Shown one piece after another: positions 1 to 5,464 of a stretch of 5,464 nt of DNA (position 1 is the first letter of the stretch; the number at the start of each line of letters is the position of its first letter). The notes beneath the pieces are model-generated. The model ran no database searches. It had not been told where the DNA came from and saw only the letters and a program-made list of their open reading frames with translations. The position numbers were made by a program, and so were the translations under genes. The stretch spans positions 1 through 5,464 of the forward strand of contig JAIXYF010000096.1 in NCBI GenBank assembly GCA_027490345.1. The letters are read 5' to 3'. The DNA comes from Novosphingobium sp. (GTDB lineage: Bacteria; Pseudomonadota; Alphaproteobacteria; Sphingomonadales; Sphingomonadaceae).

Positions 1-1
1 G

Positions 2-664
2 GTGGATCTGGCCGCGCGCAAGGTGCTGGGCGAAATCGATCTGCCGGGCTGCGCGCAGATCTATCCCACCGGGGAACGCGGCTTCACCAGCCTGTGCGCC
101 GATGGATCGCTGTTCAGCGTGACGCTGGATGCCAGCGGCGCAGCGGCGTCTTCCAAGTCGGTCCTCAAAGTGCAGGATATCGACAATCAGGCGCTGTTCG
201 GCACGCCCGCAATGGTCGGCACCACGGCGTGGTTCGTCAGCTTCCATGGCATGATCCAAGGCTTCGATCTTTCGGGCACAGTGGCCAAGCCCATCCCCGG
301 ATCGTTCAGCGTGGGCACCGCCGATGGCGGCACACCCGAATGGCGCCCCGGCGGCTGGCAGGTCATCAACGCCGACGGGGCGGGCAAGCTCTATGTGCTG
401 ATGAGCCCTTATGGCAAGGAAGGCAGCCACAAGGACGGCGGCTCTGAAGTGTGGGTGGTCGATCCGGCCAAGAAGGCGCGCACCTTGCGCATTGCGCTGA
501 AGGGCCAGACGGTCGCCATCGCCGTGACCAAGGAAACGACGCCGCATCTGGTGGCCGCGCAGGCCAGCGGCGCGATCGACATCTATGACGCGGCAACCGG
601 CGCGTTCGTGCGCTCGCTCGGCACCACTGTCGCGGCCAACCCCATCGTGATCCAAGTGCCGTGA
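2..664 (+). CDS. aauB: Aromatic amine dehydrogenase heavy (alpha) chain, C-terminal part, 5' truncated
   Basis: This is the C-terminal part of the large beta-propeller subunit of a TTQ amine dehydrogenase. In this family the periplasmic heavy chain packs against the light chain and helps shape the substrate channel. About 220 residues are visible, roughly the last half of a family whose mature chain is near 390 residues; the GTG at base 2 is an internal codon, not a start. Seen: a cysteine pair (fragment residues 17 and 32, GCAQIYPTG...SLCADGS) that matches the conserved heavy-chain pair of methylamine dehydrogenase in position and spacing; WRPGGWQ at 114-120, a heavy-chain signature; and YGKEGSHK at 137-144 followed by EVWVVD, which resembles AADH (GKEGTHK...EIWVMD, from memory) more than methylamine dehydrogenase. 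Its TGA overlaps the next ATG by one base. The family is clear; the choice of aauB over mauB leans on the light chain downstream. Confidence 0.88.
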   Translation: MDLAARKVLGEIDLPGCAQIYPTGERGFTSLCADGSLFSVTLDASGAAASSKSVLKVQDIDNQALFGTPAMVGTTAWFVSFHGMIQGFDLSGTVAKPIPGSFSVGTADGGTPEWRPGGWQVINADGAGKLYVLMSPYGKEGSHKDGGSEVWVVDPAKKARTLRIALKGQTVAIAVTKETTPHLVAAQASGAIDIYDAATGAFVRSLGTTVAANPIVIQVP

Positions 665-1152
665 TGGCCGCGCTGGTCTTGTTTTGCGCCGCGCTGCTGG
701 CCGCTTCGGCGCTGCACAAGGCGCTGTCGCGTGAGCGTCTGGCGCAGGCGGCAGCGCGGCTGGCCGGGGTCGGTGCGGCGGCGGGCCAGTTGCTGCTGGT
801 GCTGGCGGGATCGTTGGAACTGGTGGCGGCGGCCTGCCTGCTGGCGGCGCCCCTGCGCGCAGCCGGCGGGGCCATCGCGGTGCTGGTGTGGGGCAGCTAT
901 GCCCTCGCGCTGGCGCGCCGCCGGGGCGAAACGCTGGATTGCGGCTGCGATCTGGCCGCCCGTGCCAAGCCCGTTGGCCCGGGCCAGATCCTGCGCGCGG
1001 GCGCCCTTGCGCTGCTGGCCGGGATCGTGGCCCTGCTGCCTGATGCCACCTTCACGCTCGAAGCGCCGTTTGCCGCGGCCGGACTGCTGGCGCTCTACCT
1101 CGGGGCGAGCGAACTGCTCGCGATCCCCGCTGCCCACTGGAGACATGCATGA
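664..1152 (+). CDS. aauE: MauE-type integral membrane protein for amine dehydrogenase light-chain maturation
   Basis: MauE-family inner-membrane protein of about 162 residues. In the mau and aau systems MauE and MauD are needed for stable, correctly disulfide-bonded light chain; the exact chemistry is not settled. The sequence is very hydrophobic, with about five likely membrane segments (residues ~2-19, 41-62, 67-86, 107-126 and 135-154, numbered from the ATG). A short loop after the third segment carries DCGC (92-95), the cysteine motif typical of MauE and a plausible redox pair for exchange with MauD. The gene is preferred to start at ATG 664, overlapping the heavy-chain stop as TGATG, which suggests translational coupling. 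GTG 661 directly before it is an alternative start adding one residue. No convincing Shine-Dalgarno sequence precedes it. Identity rests on the motif, topology and position between heavy chain and MauD. Confidence 0.85.
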   Translation: MAALVLFCAALLAASALHKALSRERLAQAAARLAGVGAAAGQLLLVLAGSLELVAAACLLAAPLRAAGGAIAVLVWGSYALALARRRGETLDCGCDLAARAKPVGPGQILRAGALALLAGIVALLPDATFTLEAPFAAAGLLALYLGASELLAIPAAHWRHA

Positions 1153-1751
1153 TGCTGACAAGCCAGATCCTCCTGTGGGCGGCGGTAATCATCCAGGCCC
1201 TGCTGATTGCCGCGCTGGCGCGGCAGGTGGGCGTGCTGCACGAGCGCATTGCGCCAGCCGGTGCGCTCACGCTCCACCAGAAGGTCACGCTGGGCGAAAA
1301 AGCCACGCCGATGACGCTGGCAGACATGAACGGGATGCCGGTTGCCATCGGCGGCCAGCGCCAGAGCCGCAGCCAGCTGCTGTTCTTCGCCTCGCCCGAT
1401 TGTCCGATGTGCAAATCGCTGCTGCCCATCGTGCGCAGCGCAGCGCGCGCCGAAGCCGGCTGGCTGGACATCGTGATTGCGGGCGATGGCGGCAAGCCGG
1501 GCTATCTGGGCATGGTGCGCGATCACGGGCTTGATACGCTGCCGGTCGTCCTGTCCGAAGCGCTTGGCCGCGCTTTCGGCGTCTCAAAGCTGCCCTATGG
1601 CGTGCTGCTGGATGAGGAAGGCCGCGTGGCGTCCCTGGGCCTGATCAACAGCCGCGAACATCTCGAAAGCCTGTTCGAGGCCAAGGAACGCGGCGTAGCC
1701 TCGATCCAGGAATTTCTTTCCCGCCGCCAAGCGACCCATCAGGAGGCCTGA
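1149..1751 (+). CDS. aauD: MauD-type thiol-disulfide protein (thioredoxin fold) for light-chain maturation
   Basis: Membrane-anchored, periplasm-facing thioredoxin-like protein of 200 residues, required in mau and aau systems for accumulation of the disulfide-rich light chain. Seen: one N-terminal hydrophobic anchor (about 5-24); a thioredoxin-type active site CPMC (Cys85, Cys88) after the strand QLLFFASPD; a likely cis-proline in SKLPYG (Pro149); and a strongly MauD-like C-terminal stretch, GLINSREHLESLFEAKERG (164-182) followed by VASIQEFL. A GGAG at 1139-1142 supports ATG 1149, which gives a 4-base ATGA overlap with the upstream stop; ATG 1152 immediately after is the alternative. The middle residues of CxxC (Pro-Met) resemble other MauD proteins (CPxC) rather than DsbA (CPHC). 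The last codons contain the ribosome binding site of the light chain gene. Confidence 0.93.
   Translation: MMLTSQILLWAAVIIQALLIAALARQVGVLHERIAPAGALTLHQKVTLGEKATPMTLADMNGMPVAIGGQRQSRSQLLFFASPDCPMCKSLLPIVRSAARAEAGWLDIVIAGDGGKPGYLGMVRDHGLDTLPVVLSEALGRAFGVSKLPYGVLLDEEGRVASLGLINSREHLESLFEAKERGVASIQEFLSRRQATHQEA
1741..1746 (+). promoter_or_regulatory. Strong ribosome binding site for the light chain gene
   Basis: AGGAGG, a full Shine-Dalgarno match, lies 8 bases before ATG 1755 and inside the last codons of the MauD gene. It is the strongest such site in the window. The light chain is also the only one of the first six genes that does not overlap its upstream neighbour (3-base gap). This fits independent, high translation of the light chain compared with the coupled maturation genes. 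Confidence 0.8.
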
Positions 1752-1754
1752 CCC

Positions 1755-2339
1755 ATGGCGCGTTTTGACAAGCTTACCGAAAACCTTGCGCGCGGGATTG
1801 CCCGGGGCACGTCGCGCCGATCGCTGCTCGCGTTTCTGGGTGCGGGGATGACCGGCGCGGCCTCCATCCCGTTGCTGCCGGTGGCGCGCGCGGCCACCCC
1901 GCCGCCCGAAGGCGCGCCCGGTGCCCATGGTGCGCACGGCGGCGGATCGGCGCGGCCCCCCATCGTCTCGGGCCTCGAACAGGATCCGGGCGATCAGGGC
2001 AGCTGCGATTACTGGCGCTATTGCGCAATTGACGGGTTTTTGTGCACGTGCTGCGGCGGCACGGTCAACTCCTGCCCGCCGGGCACGGAAATGTCGCCGA
2101 TCACGTGGATCGGCACATGCACCAATCCCGCCGATGGCCGCGCTTATGTGATCAGCTACAACGATTGCTGCGGCGTTTCTTCGTGCGGGCAATGCCTGTG
2201 CAATCGCAACGAGGGCGACCGTCCGCAAGTGCGCCCGCAAGCGAACAACGACTATAACTGGTGCCTCGGCTCTGAAAGCTCGATCTACAACTGCTCGGTC
2301 GCGGCGGTGATCGGCGTCGCCCTGCCGGAGAGCAAGTGA
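1755..2339 (+). CDS. aauA: Aromatic amine dehydrogenase light (beta) chain, TTQ-bearing catalytic subunit
   Basis: Catalytic subunit (194 residues) that deaminates primary amines at a TTQ cofactor made from two of its own tryptophans. A Tat signal is visible: SRRSLLAFLG at 20-29, a hydrophobic run, and likely cleavage after ARA (44-46). A Gly/His/Pro-rich linker (about 47-68) follows, then the cysteine-rich core from SCDYWRYC (83-90). Alignment by eye gives Trp118 (ITWIGTC) and Trp169 (YNWC) as the TTQ pair, 51 apart as in both known families, and Asp137 (YNDCCG) as catalytic Asp, 19 after the first Trp. There are 14 cysteines, two more than methylamine dehydrogenase (Cys100 and Cys144), as recalled for AADH. 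GFLCTCCGG and SPITWIGTC are AADH-like, favouring arylalkylamine substrates. The residue matching Thr172 of AADH is Ser181 here. The gene ends overlapping the first cytochrome as TGATG. Confidence 0.93.
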   Translation: MARFDKLTENLARGIARGTSRRSLLAFLGAGMTGAASIPLLPVARAATPPPEGAPGAHGAHGGGSARPPIVSGLEQDPGDQGSCDYWRYCAIDGFLCTCCGGTVNSCPPGTEMSPITWIGTCTNPADGRAYVISYNDCCGVSSCGQCLCNRNEGDRPQVRPQANNDYNWCLGSESSIYNCSVAAVIGVALPESK

Positions 2340-2836
2340 TGCGCGCTGCCGCCCTGCTCACCATGGCCAGCGGCGCTGCGGCGCTGCTGGCGAGCATGGC
2401 GCTGCCGGTTCGCGCAGAGACCCCTGCGGCGGCCGATGTGGCGCCCGATGGCGCAGTGATCTATGCGAGGTGCGCGGCTTGCCACACGCGGACCGGCGCG
2501 GGCGTGCCCGGCGTGTTTCCCCCGCTGGGTGAGAACGTGCGCACCAAGGCCGTCAGCGATGCCGGGCGGCGCTATCTCACGCTGGTAGTGACGCGCGGAG
2601 TGAGCGGTCCGATCAAGGTGGGCGGCAAGTCCTATGCGGGCGTGATGCCTGCGCAAAGCACGCTCGATGATGCCTCAGTCGCTGCCGTGCTCAATCATGT
2701 CGGCACCGTGATTGCGACAACGGGGCCTGCCCTACGGCCCTTCACCACAGCCGAAGTGGCCACCCACCGCGCCAGCGGCACCAGCCTTTCCGCGCAGGAC
2801 GTGGGCAAGCTCCATGCTGCTGCAGGCGGCCAATGA
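2339..2836 (+). CDS. Exported monohaem c-type cytochrome (class I-like), probable electron acceptor
   Basis: Small periplasmic cytochrome c of 165 residues. Seen: a hydrophobic signal peptide with likely cleavage after VRA (24-26); one haem-binding motif CAACH (Cys45, Cys48, proximal His49) in the normal context DGAVIYARCAACH; and GVMPAQ, whose Met103 is the natural distal haem ligand, followed by a typical C-terminal helix (LDDASVAAVLNHV). A C-terminal extension of about 40 residues includes RPFTTAEV (133-140). Start at ATG 2339 overlaps the light-chain stop by one base and has GGAG (2327-2330) 8 bases upstream; GTG 2336 is an alternative. From position and the known aau cluster of Alcaligenes faecalis, where a gene for a small monohaem cytochrome follows aauA, I infer that it accepts electrons from the amine dehydrogenase or passes them on. 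Azurin is the classical acceptor, so this role is not proven. Confidence 0.88.
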   Translation: MRAAALLTMASGAAALLASMALPVRAETPAAADVAPDGAVIYARCAACHTRTGAGVPGVFPPLGENVRTKAVSDAGRRYLTLVVTRGVSGPIKVGGKSYAGVMPAQSTLDDASVAAVLNHVGTVIATTGPALRPFTTAEVATHRASGTSLSAQDVGKLHAAAGGQ

Positions 2837-3309
2837 AGCGCCGCCGCCTTGCCGCCGCGCTTGCCATCGGCTTGCCGATCGGGCTGGTGCTGGCGGCTGG
2901 CGCAGCGGTTCGGGCAAGCGAGGCCGCCATTCCCGGCGTGCGCGATGCCCGGCAGGCCCGCACCGATTATCAGCTCAAATGCCAGGGCTGCCATCGCCCC
3001 GATGCCAGCGGCGACAATCATTCCAATCCGCCGATGCGCGGCGTGGTTGCCCGGTTTCTGAGCGTGCCGGGCGGACGCGCCTTCATCGGCCGCGTGCCGG
3101 GCGTTGCCACGGTGGACCTGCCTGACGACCGGCTGGCCAATCTGGTAAACTGGACTCTCTACCGGTTTGATGCCGCGCACGTGCCTGCCGATTTCAAACC
3201 GTATACCGCAGCCGAGATCGGACGGCTGCGCCGCAATCCACTCCGCCTGGAACGTGCCGCGATGAGAGCGCGTCTGGTGGCCGATTTTGCCAAGACGGGC
3301 AGCAATTAA
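2833..3309 (+). CDS. Exported monohaem c-type cytochrome with unclear distal haem ligand
   Basis: Second small cytochrome c-like protein, 158 residues. It has a basic start (MKRRR), a hydrophobic signal segment to about residue 28 (possible cleavage after VRA) and one haem motif CQGCH (Cys50, Cys53, His54) in DYQLKCQGCHRPDASG. The rest differs from the upstream cytochrome: RFLSVPGGRAFIGRVPGV (74-91), a helix LPDDRLANLVNWTLYRF (96-112), and ADFKPYTAAEIGRLR (119-133). There is no Met-Pro segment near the C-terminal helix. Candidate distal ligands are Met68 in NPPMRG, His63, His116 and Met144, none in the usual class I position. It overlaps the previous gene by 4 bases (ATGA), so the two are probably translated together. 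I recognise the family only as a cytochrome c seen near amine dehydrogenases; function could be electron transfer or a step in cofactor maturation, the latter speculative. Confidence 0.85.
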   Translation: MKRRRLAAALAIGLPIGLVLAAGAAVRASEAAIPGVRDARQARTDYQLKCQGCHRPDASGDNHSNPPMRGVVARFLSVPGGRAFIGRVPGVATVDLPDDRLANLVNWTLYRFDAAHVPADFKPYTAAEIGRLRRNPLRLERAAMRARLVADFAKTGSN

Positions 3310-3351
3310 TCGGGATAAGCAGCCCCATTTGATAAGAAGCGAGGGATAACC
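3310..3351 (+). other. Intergenic gap between cytochrome gene and receptor gene, with receptor ribosome binding site
   Basis: The only gap of note in the window, 42 bases. It is AT-richer than its flanks. It carries GATAA three times (from 3314, 3331 and 3345) and a GAGGG (3341-3345) 6 bases before ATG 3352 that can serve as ribosome binding site. I see no inverted repeat followed by T-run, so no intrinsic terminator, and no believable -35/-10 pair. Read-through from the amine dehydrogenase operon into the receptor gene is therefore possible. Confidence 0.55.
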
Positions 3352-5464
3352 ATGAGGACCGTCTATCTTTCCAGCGCCGCGCTGGCCGCCCTTCTGGCAG
3401 CCCAGCCGGCTTTTGCGCAGCAGGCTTCGCAGGCCGAGACCGAAGGCGAGTTCGCCGGCGAAATCGTGGTGACAGCGGCCAAGCGGTCCGAAAACCTCCA
3501 ATCCGTGCCGATCTCGATCTCGGCCATTGGCGGTGATGCGCTGACCAAATCGCGCATCACCAATGTCGACAGCCTCGTCACCAAGGTGGCGAACCTCCAG
3601 ATCAGTTCGACCGTGGGCGACAACACCCCGATTTTCGCGCTGCGCGGCGTCTCGATGTCAGACTTCAGCCTCAACCAGTCGAGCCCGGTGGCGACCTATT
3701 ACGACGAAGTCTACAAGGGCAACTTCGCGTTTCTCGGCGTCTCGATGTATGATCTGGAACGCGTCGAAGTGCTGCGCGGGCCGCAGGGCACGCTGTATGG
3801 CAAGAACACCACCGGCGGCGCGGTCAATCTCATCAGCCGCGATGCCAAGCTGGGTGAAGTCAACGGCTACCTCACCGCCGGATACGGCAATTACAACCGC
3901 TTCGACGTGACCGGCGCGGTCAACGTGCCGCTGGGCGAAAAGGCGGCGCTGCGCGTGGCGGGCACCTTTGCGCGCGCAGATGGCTGGTTCAAGAATGTCG
4001 TGCCGGGCCAGCCCGATCTGGCCAGCACGCGCGAATGGGCGCTGCGCGGCACGCTGAAGGCCGAGCCGGTGGAAGGCGTCAAGCTCACCCTGCGCGCTTC
4101 GCACAGCTTCCAGAACCCTCAGAACTACGGGATCTATGCCCAGCCCGAAGCGGTAAACCGCCCCGGTCTCTCGCAGTTCGAGATTGCTTCAAACGTGCCG
4201 GACAAGCGCCGGGCGCGAACCACTTCGGTTGCCTTCACCGCCAATATCGACGTGAGCGACACCCTCACGGTCACGAGCATCACCAGCTATGACAAGGGCA
4301 CGCTGTTTTTCAAGGAAGACACCGACGGCATCGCCGCGCGCGTGCTGGAAGTGCCCTATTTCGATCGTGCCAGCCAGTTTGCGCAGGATCTGCGCCTCAC
4401 CAGCGACACCGGCGGTCCGTTCGATTTCATCCTTGGCGCCTATTTCAACCGCGAAAAGGTGTTCAACGAAACAACGCTCGAAGTGCTCGGCGATACGGAC
4501 AACGACAGCAACGGCGTGATCAACGCCGCCGATTGCGCTGCGGGGTTGCCGGTGGCATGCAAGGTGCGCAACCAGTTCGATCAGATCAAGAAGAGCTACG
4601 CGCTCTACACCGATCTCAAGTACAAGGTGACCGATGCGCTCACCTTGCGCGGCGGCCTGCGCTTTACGCATGACACGGGCGAGCAGACCGGCTTCAAATC
4701 GGATGCATTGGGCTTCGACGAAGTGTTCGTCGCTAATCTCATCCCGCTCACCAACCTCGACTTCAGCCAGGACAACCTTTCGGGCAAGATCGGCTTGGAC
4801 TACAAGCTGGCCAGCGGGGACCTGCTCTATGCCAGCGTGAGCCGCGGCTACCGCGCGCCCAGCTTCAATGCGCAGGCCTTTTTTGCTCCGGTGGAACTAG
4901 GCGTAGCGAAAGCGGAAGAAGTGACCGCCTATGAAGTCGGCGCGAAAACCCAGTTCTGGGACCGCCGCATCACGCTGAACATGGCCGGGTTCTACTACAA
5001 CTACAAGAACCAGCAGTTCATCAACGTGAACCCGGCAGATGCTTCGCAGCAATTGCTCAATATTCCCAAGTCGACGCTCTACGGCGCCGAAGCCGAACTG
5101 ACCGTGCGCGCGAGCGACCGGCTCACGTTCAATGCGGGGCTGGGCCTGCTTCACACCAAGATCAACACCGGCACCGTCAGCGGCAGGAACGTGAGCGGCA
5201 ACCGCCTCTCCAACGCACCATCGCTGACGTTCAACGCCAGCTTTGATGCGACCTTGGCGAAAGGCAGCTTCGGGGCGATCTCGTTCCACCCGGAAGTGTC
5301 GTACCAGTCGAGCCAGTTCTTCGAGAACATCAACATCCCGCGCCTGCGCCAGCAAGGCTATGCGCTGTTTGGCGGGCACCTCGATTGGAACAGCGACGAC
5401 GGCCGGTTCAATGCCTCGCTCTGGGCGCGCAACCTGGGCAACAAGTTCTACTTCACCTCGCGGA
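3352..5464 (+). CDS. TonB-dependent outer-membrane receptor, 3' truncated
   Basis: Outer-membrane beta-barrel transporter powered by TonB-ExbBD; 704 codons are open to the window edge. Seen: a signal peptide (cleavage likely after AFA, 20-22); a TonB-box-like EIVVTAAKR (37-45); a plug domain with FALRGVSM (95-102) and the signature ERVEVLRGPQGTLYGKNTTG (136-155) followed by GAVNLISR; then alternating barrel strands and loops, including SRGYRAPSFN (497-506); and a closing NLGNKFYFTSR at the edge. In this family about 30-40 residues normally follow, so the C-terminal strand is missing. An EF-hand-like loop DNDSNGVINAAD (383-394) with Cys395 and Cys403 after it sits in a likely surface loop. ATG 3352 is chosen for its ribosome binding site and signal peptide. 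The substrate cannot be read from sequence; location suggests a link to amine use. The overall style is typical of sphingomonads, which carry many such receptors. Confidence 0.93.
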   Translation, partial: MRTVYLSSAALAALLAAQPAFAQQASQAETEGEFAGEIVVTAAKRSENLQSVPISISAIGGDALTKSRITNVDSLVTKVANLQISSTVGDNTPIFALRGVSMSDFSLNQSSPVATYYDEVYKGNFAFLGVSMYDLERVEVLRGPQGTLYGKNTTGGAVNLISRDAKLGEVNGYLTAGYGNYNRFDVTGAVNVPLGEKAALRVAGTFARADGWFKNVVPGQPDLASTREWALRGTLKAEPVEGVKLTLRASHSFQNPQNYGIYAQPEAVNRPGLSQFEIASNVPDKRRARTTSVAFTANIDVSDTLTVTSITSYDKGTLFFKEDTDGIAARVLEVPYFDRASQFAQDLRLTSDTGGPFDFILGAYFNREKVFNETTLEVLGDTDNDSNGVINAADCAAGLPVACKVRNQFDQIKKSYALYTDLKYKVTDALTLRGGLRFTHDTGEQTGFKSDALGFDEVFVANLIPLTNLDFSQDNLSGKIGLDYKLASGDLLYASVSRGYRAPSFNAQAFFAPVELGVAKAEEVTAYEVGAKTQFWDRRITLNMAGFYYNYKNQQFINVNPADASQQLLNIPKSTLYGAEAELTVRASDRLTFNAGLGLLHTKINTGTVSGRNVSGNRLSNAPSLTFNASFDATLAKGSFGAISFHPEVSYQSSQFFENINIPRLRQQGYALFGGHLDWNSDDGRFNASLWARNLGNKFYFTSR

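Noticed and set aside
2..4. GTG at base 2 as the true start of the heavy chain
   Set aside because: The homology clearly begins mid-protein (propeller blade before the conserved Cys pair), there is no signal peptide, and the frame is open to the window edge.
583..1161. Minus-strand open frame of 192 codons
   Set aside because: Antisense shadow of the MauE gene; Gln/Arg/Gly-rich translation with no family features.
731..1534. Plus-strand 267-codon open frame overlapping MauE and MauD genes
   Set aside because: Arg/Trp/Ala/Pro-rich translation typical of an out-of-frame reading of high-GC genes; conflicts with the DCGC and CPMC proteins.
1584..2240. Minus-strand open frame of 218 codons across the light chain gene
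   Set aside because: The sense strand encodes an unmistakable TTQ light chain; the antisense reading has no motif.
1755..2339. Methylamine dehydrogenase light chain (mauA)
   Set aside because: Same superfamily, but the two additional cysteines, GFLCTCCGG and ITWIGTC segments and the spacing from Trp169 to the last Cys fit aromatic amine dehydrogenase better.
3329..3334. TTGATA as a -35 promoter element for the receptor gene
   Set aside because: A -10 at the usual spacing would fall at or beyond the start codon, and no TATAAT-like sequence is there.
3310..3351. Terminator or regulator binding site in the cytochrome-receptor gap
   Set aside because: No inverted repeat with T-run; three GATAA copies have uneven spacing (17 and 14 bases) and are too short to support an operator.
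2695..3501. Minus-strand open frame of 268 codons
   Set aside because: It lies antisense to the two cytochrome genes and the receptor start, which have clear motifs and signal peptides. Long antisense frames are expected at this GC content, and its translation shows no recognisable domain.

Overview
The window is a dense, high-GC, single-strand gene run. It most likely comes from an alphaproteobacterium of the sphingomonad type (Novosphingobium/Sphingomonas-like). That inference rests on the base composition and on the style of the TonB-dependent receptor at the right edge (N-terminal EIVVTAAKR box followed by SVPISISAI). No phylogenetic marker gene is present, so the assignment is tentative.

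Layout, all on the + strand: (1) 2-664, the C-terminal half of the heavy chain of a tryptophan tryptophylquinone (TTQ) amine dehydrogenase, cut by the left edge; (2) 664-1152, a MauE-type membrane protein; (3) 1149-1751, a MauD-type thioredoxin-fold protein; (4) 1755-2339, the TTQ-bearing light chain with a Tat signal; (5) 2339-2836 and (6) 2833-3309, two small exported monohaem c-type cytochromes; (7) 3352 to the right edge, a TonB-dependent outer-membrane receptor missing only its last strand or so. The order B-E-D-A is that of the aau (aromatic amine dehydrogenase) cluster. The light chain resembles aromatic amine dehydrogenase (AADH) more than methylamine dehydrogenase: it has 14 core cysteines, a CxCCGG segment and an ITWIGTC segment. 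The likely activity is periplasmic oxidation of arylalkylamines such as phenylethylamine, tyramine or tryptamine to aldehyde plus ammonia.

The genes plausibly form one pathway. MauE and MauD support export, disulfide formation and stability of the cysteine-rich light chain. The heavy and light chains form the enzyme. One or both cytochromes probably carry electrons towards the respiratory chain. The receptor, 42 bases downstream, may import an amine or another needed nutrient. No blue copper acceptor (amicyanin or azurin) and no MauG-type dihaem TTQ-maturation enzyme is visible between the heavy-chain gene and the right edge.

The points most worth a second look are: a Thr-to-Ser change at the residue that partners the catalytic Asp in the light chain; the second cytochrome, whose distal haem ligand is not obvious; the cytochrome pair in place of a cupredoxin; and a near-perfect EF-hand/dockerin-like calcium loop flanked by cysteines in the receptor. 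Nearly all genes overlap by 1 or 4 bases, so the first six are almost certainly one operon. No promoter, terminator, RNA gene, mobile element or CRISPR array was seen.
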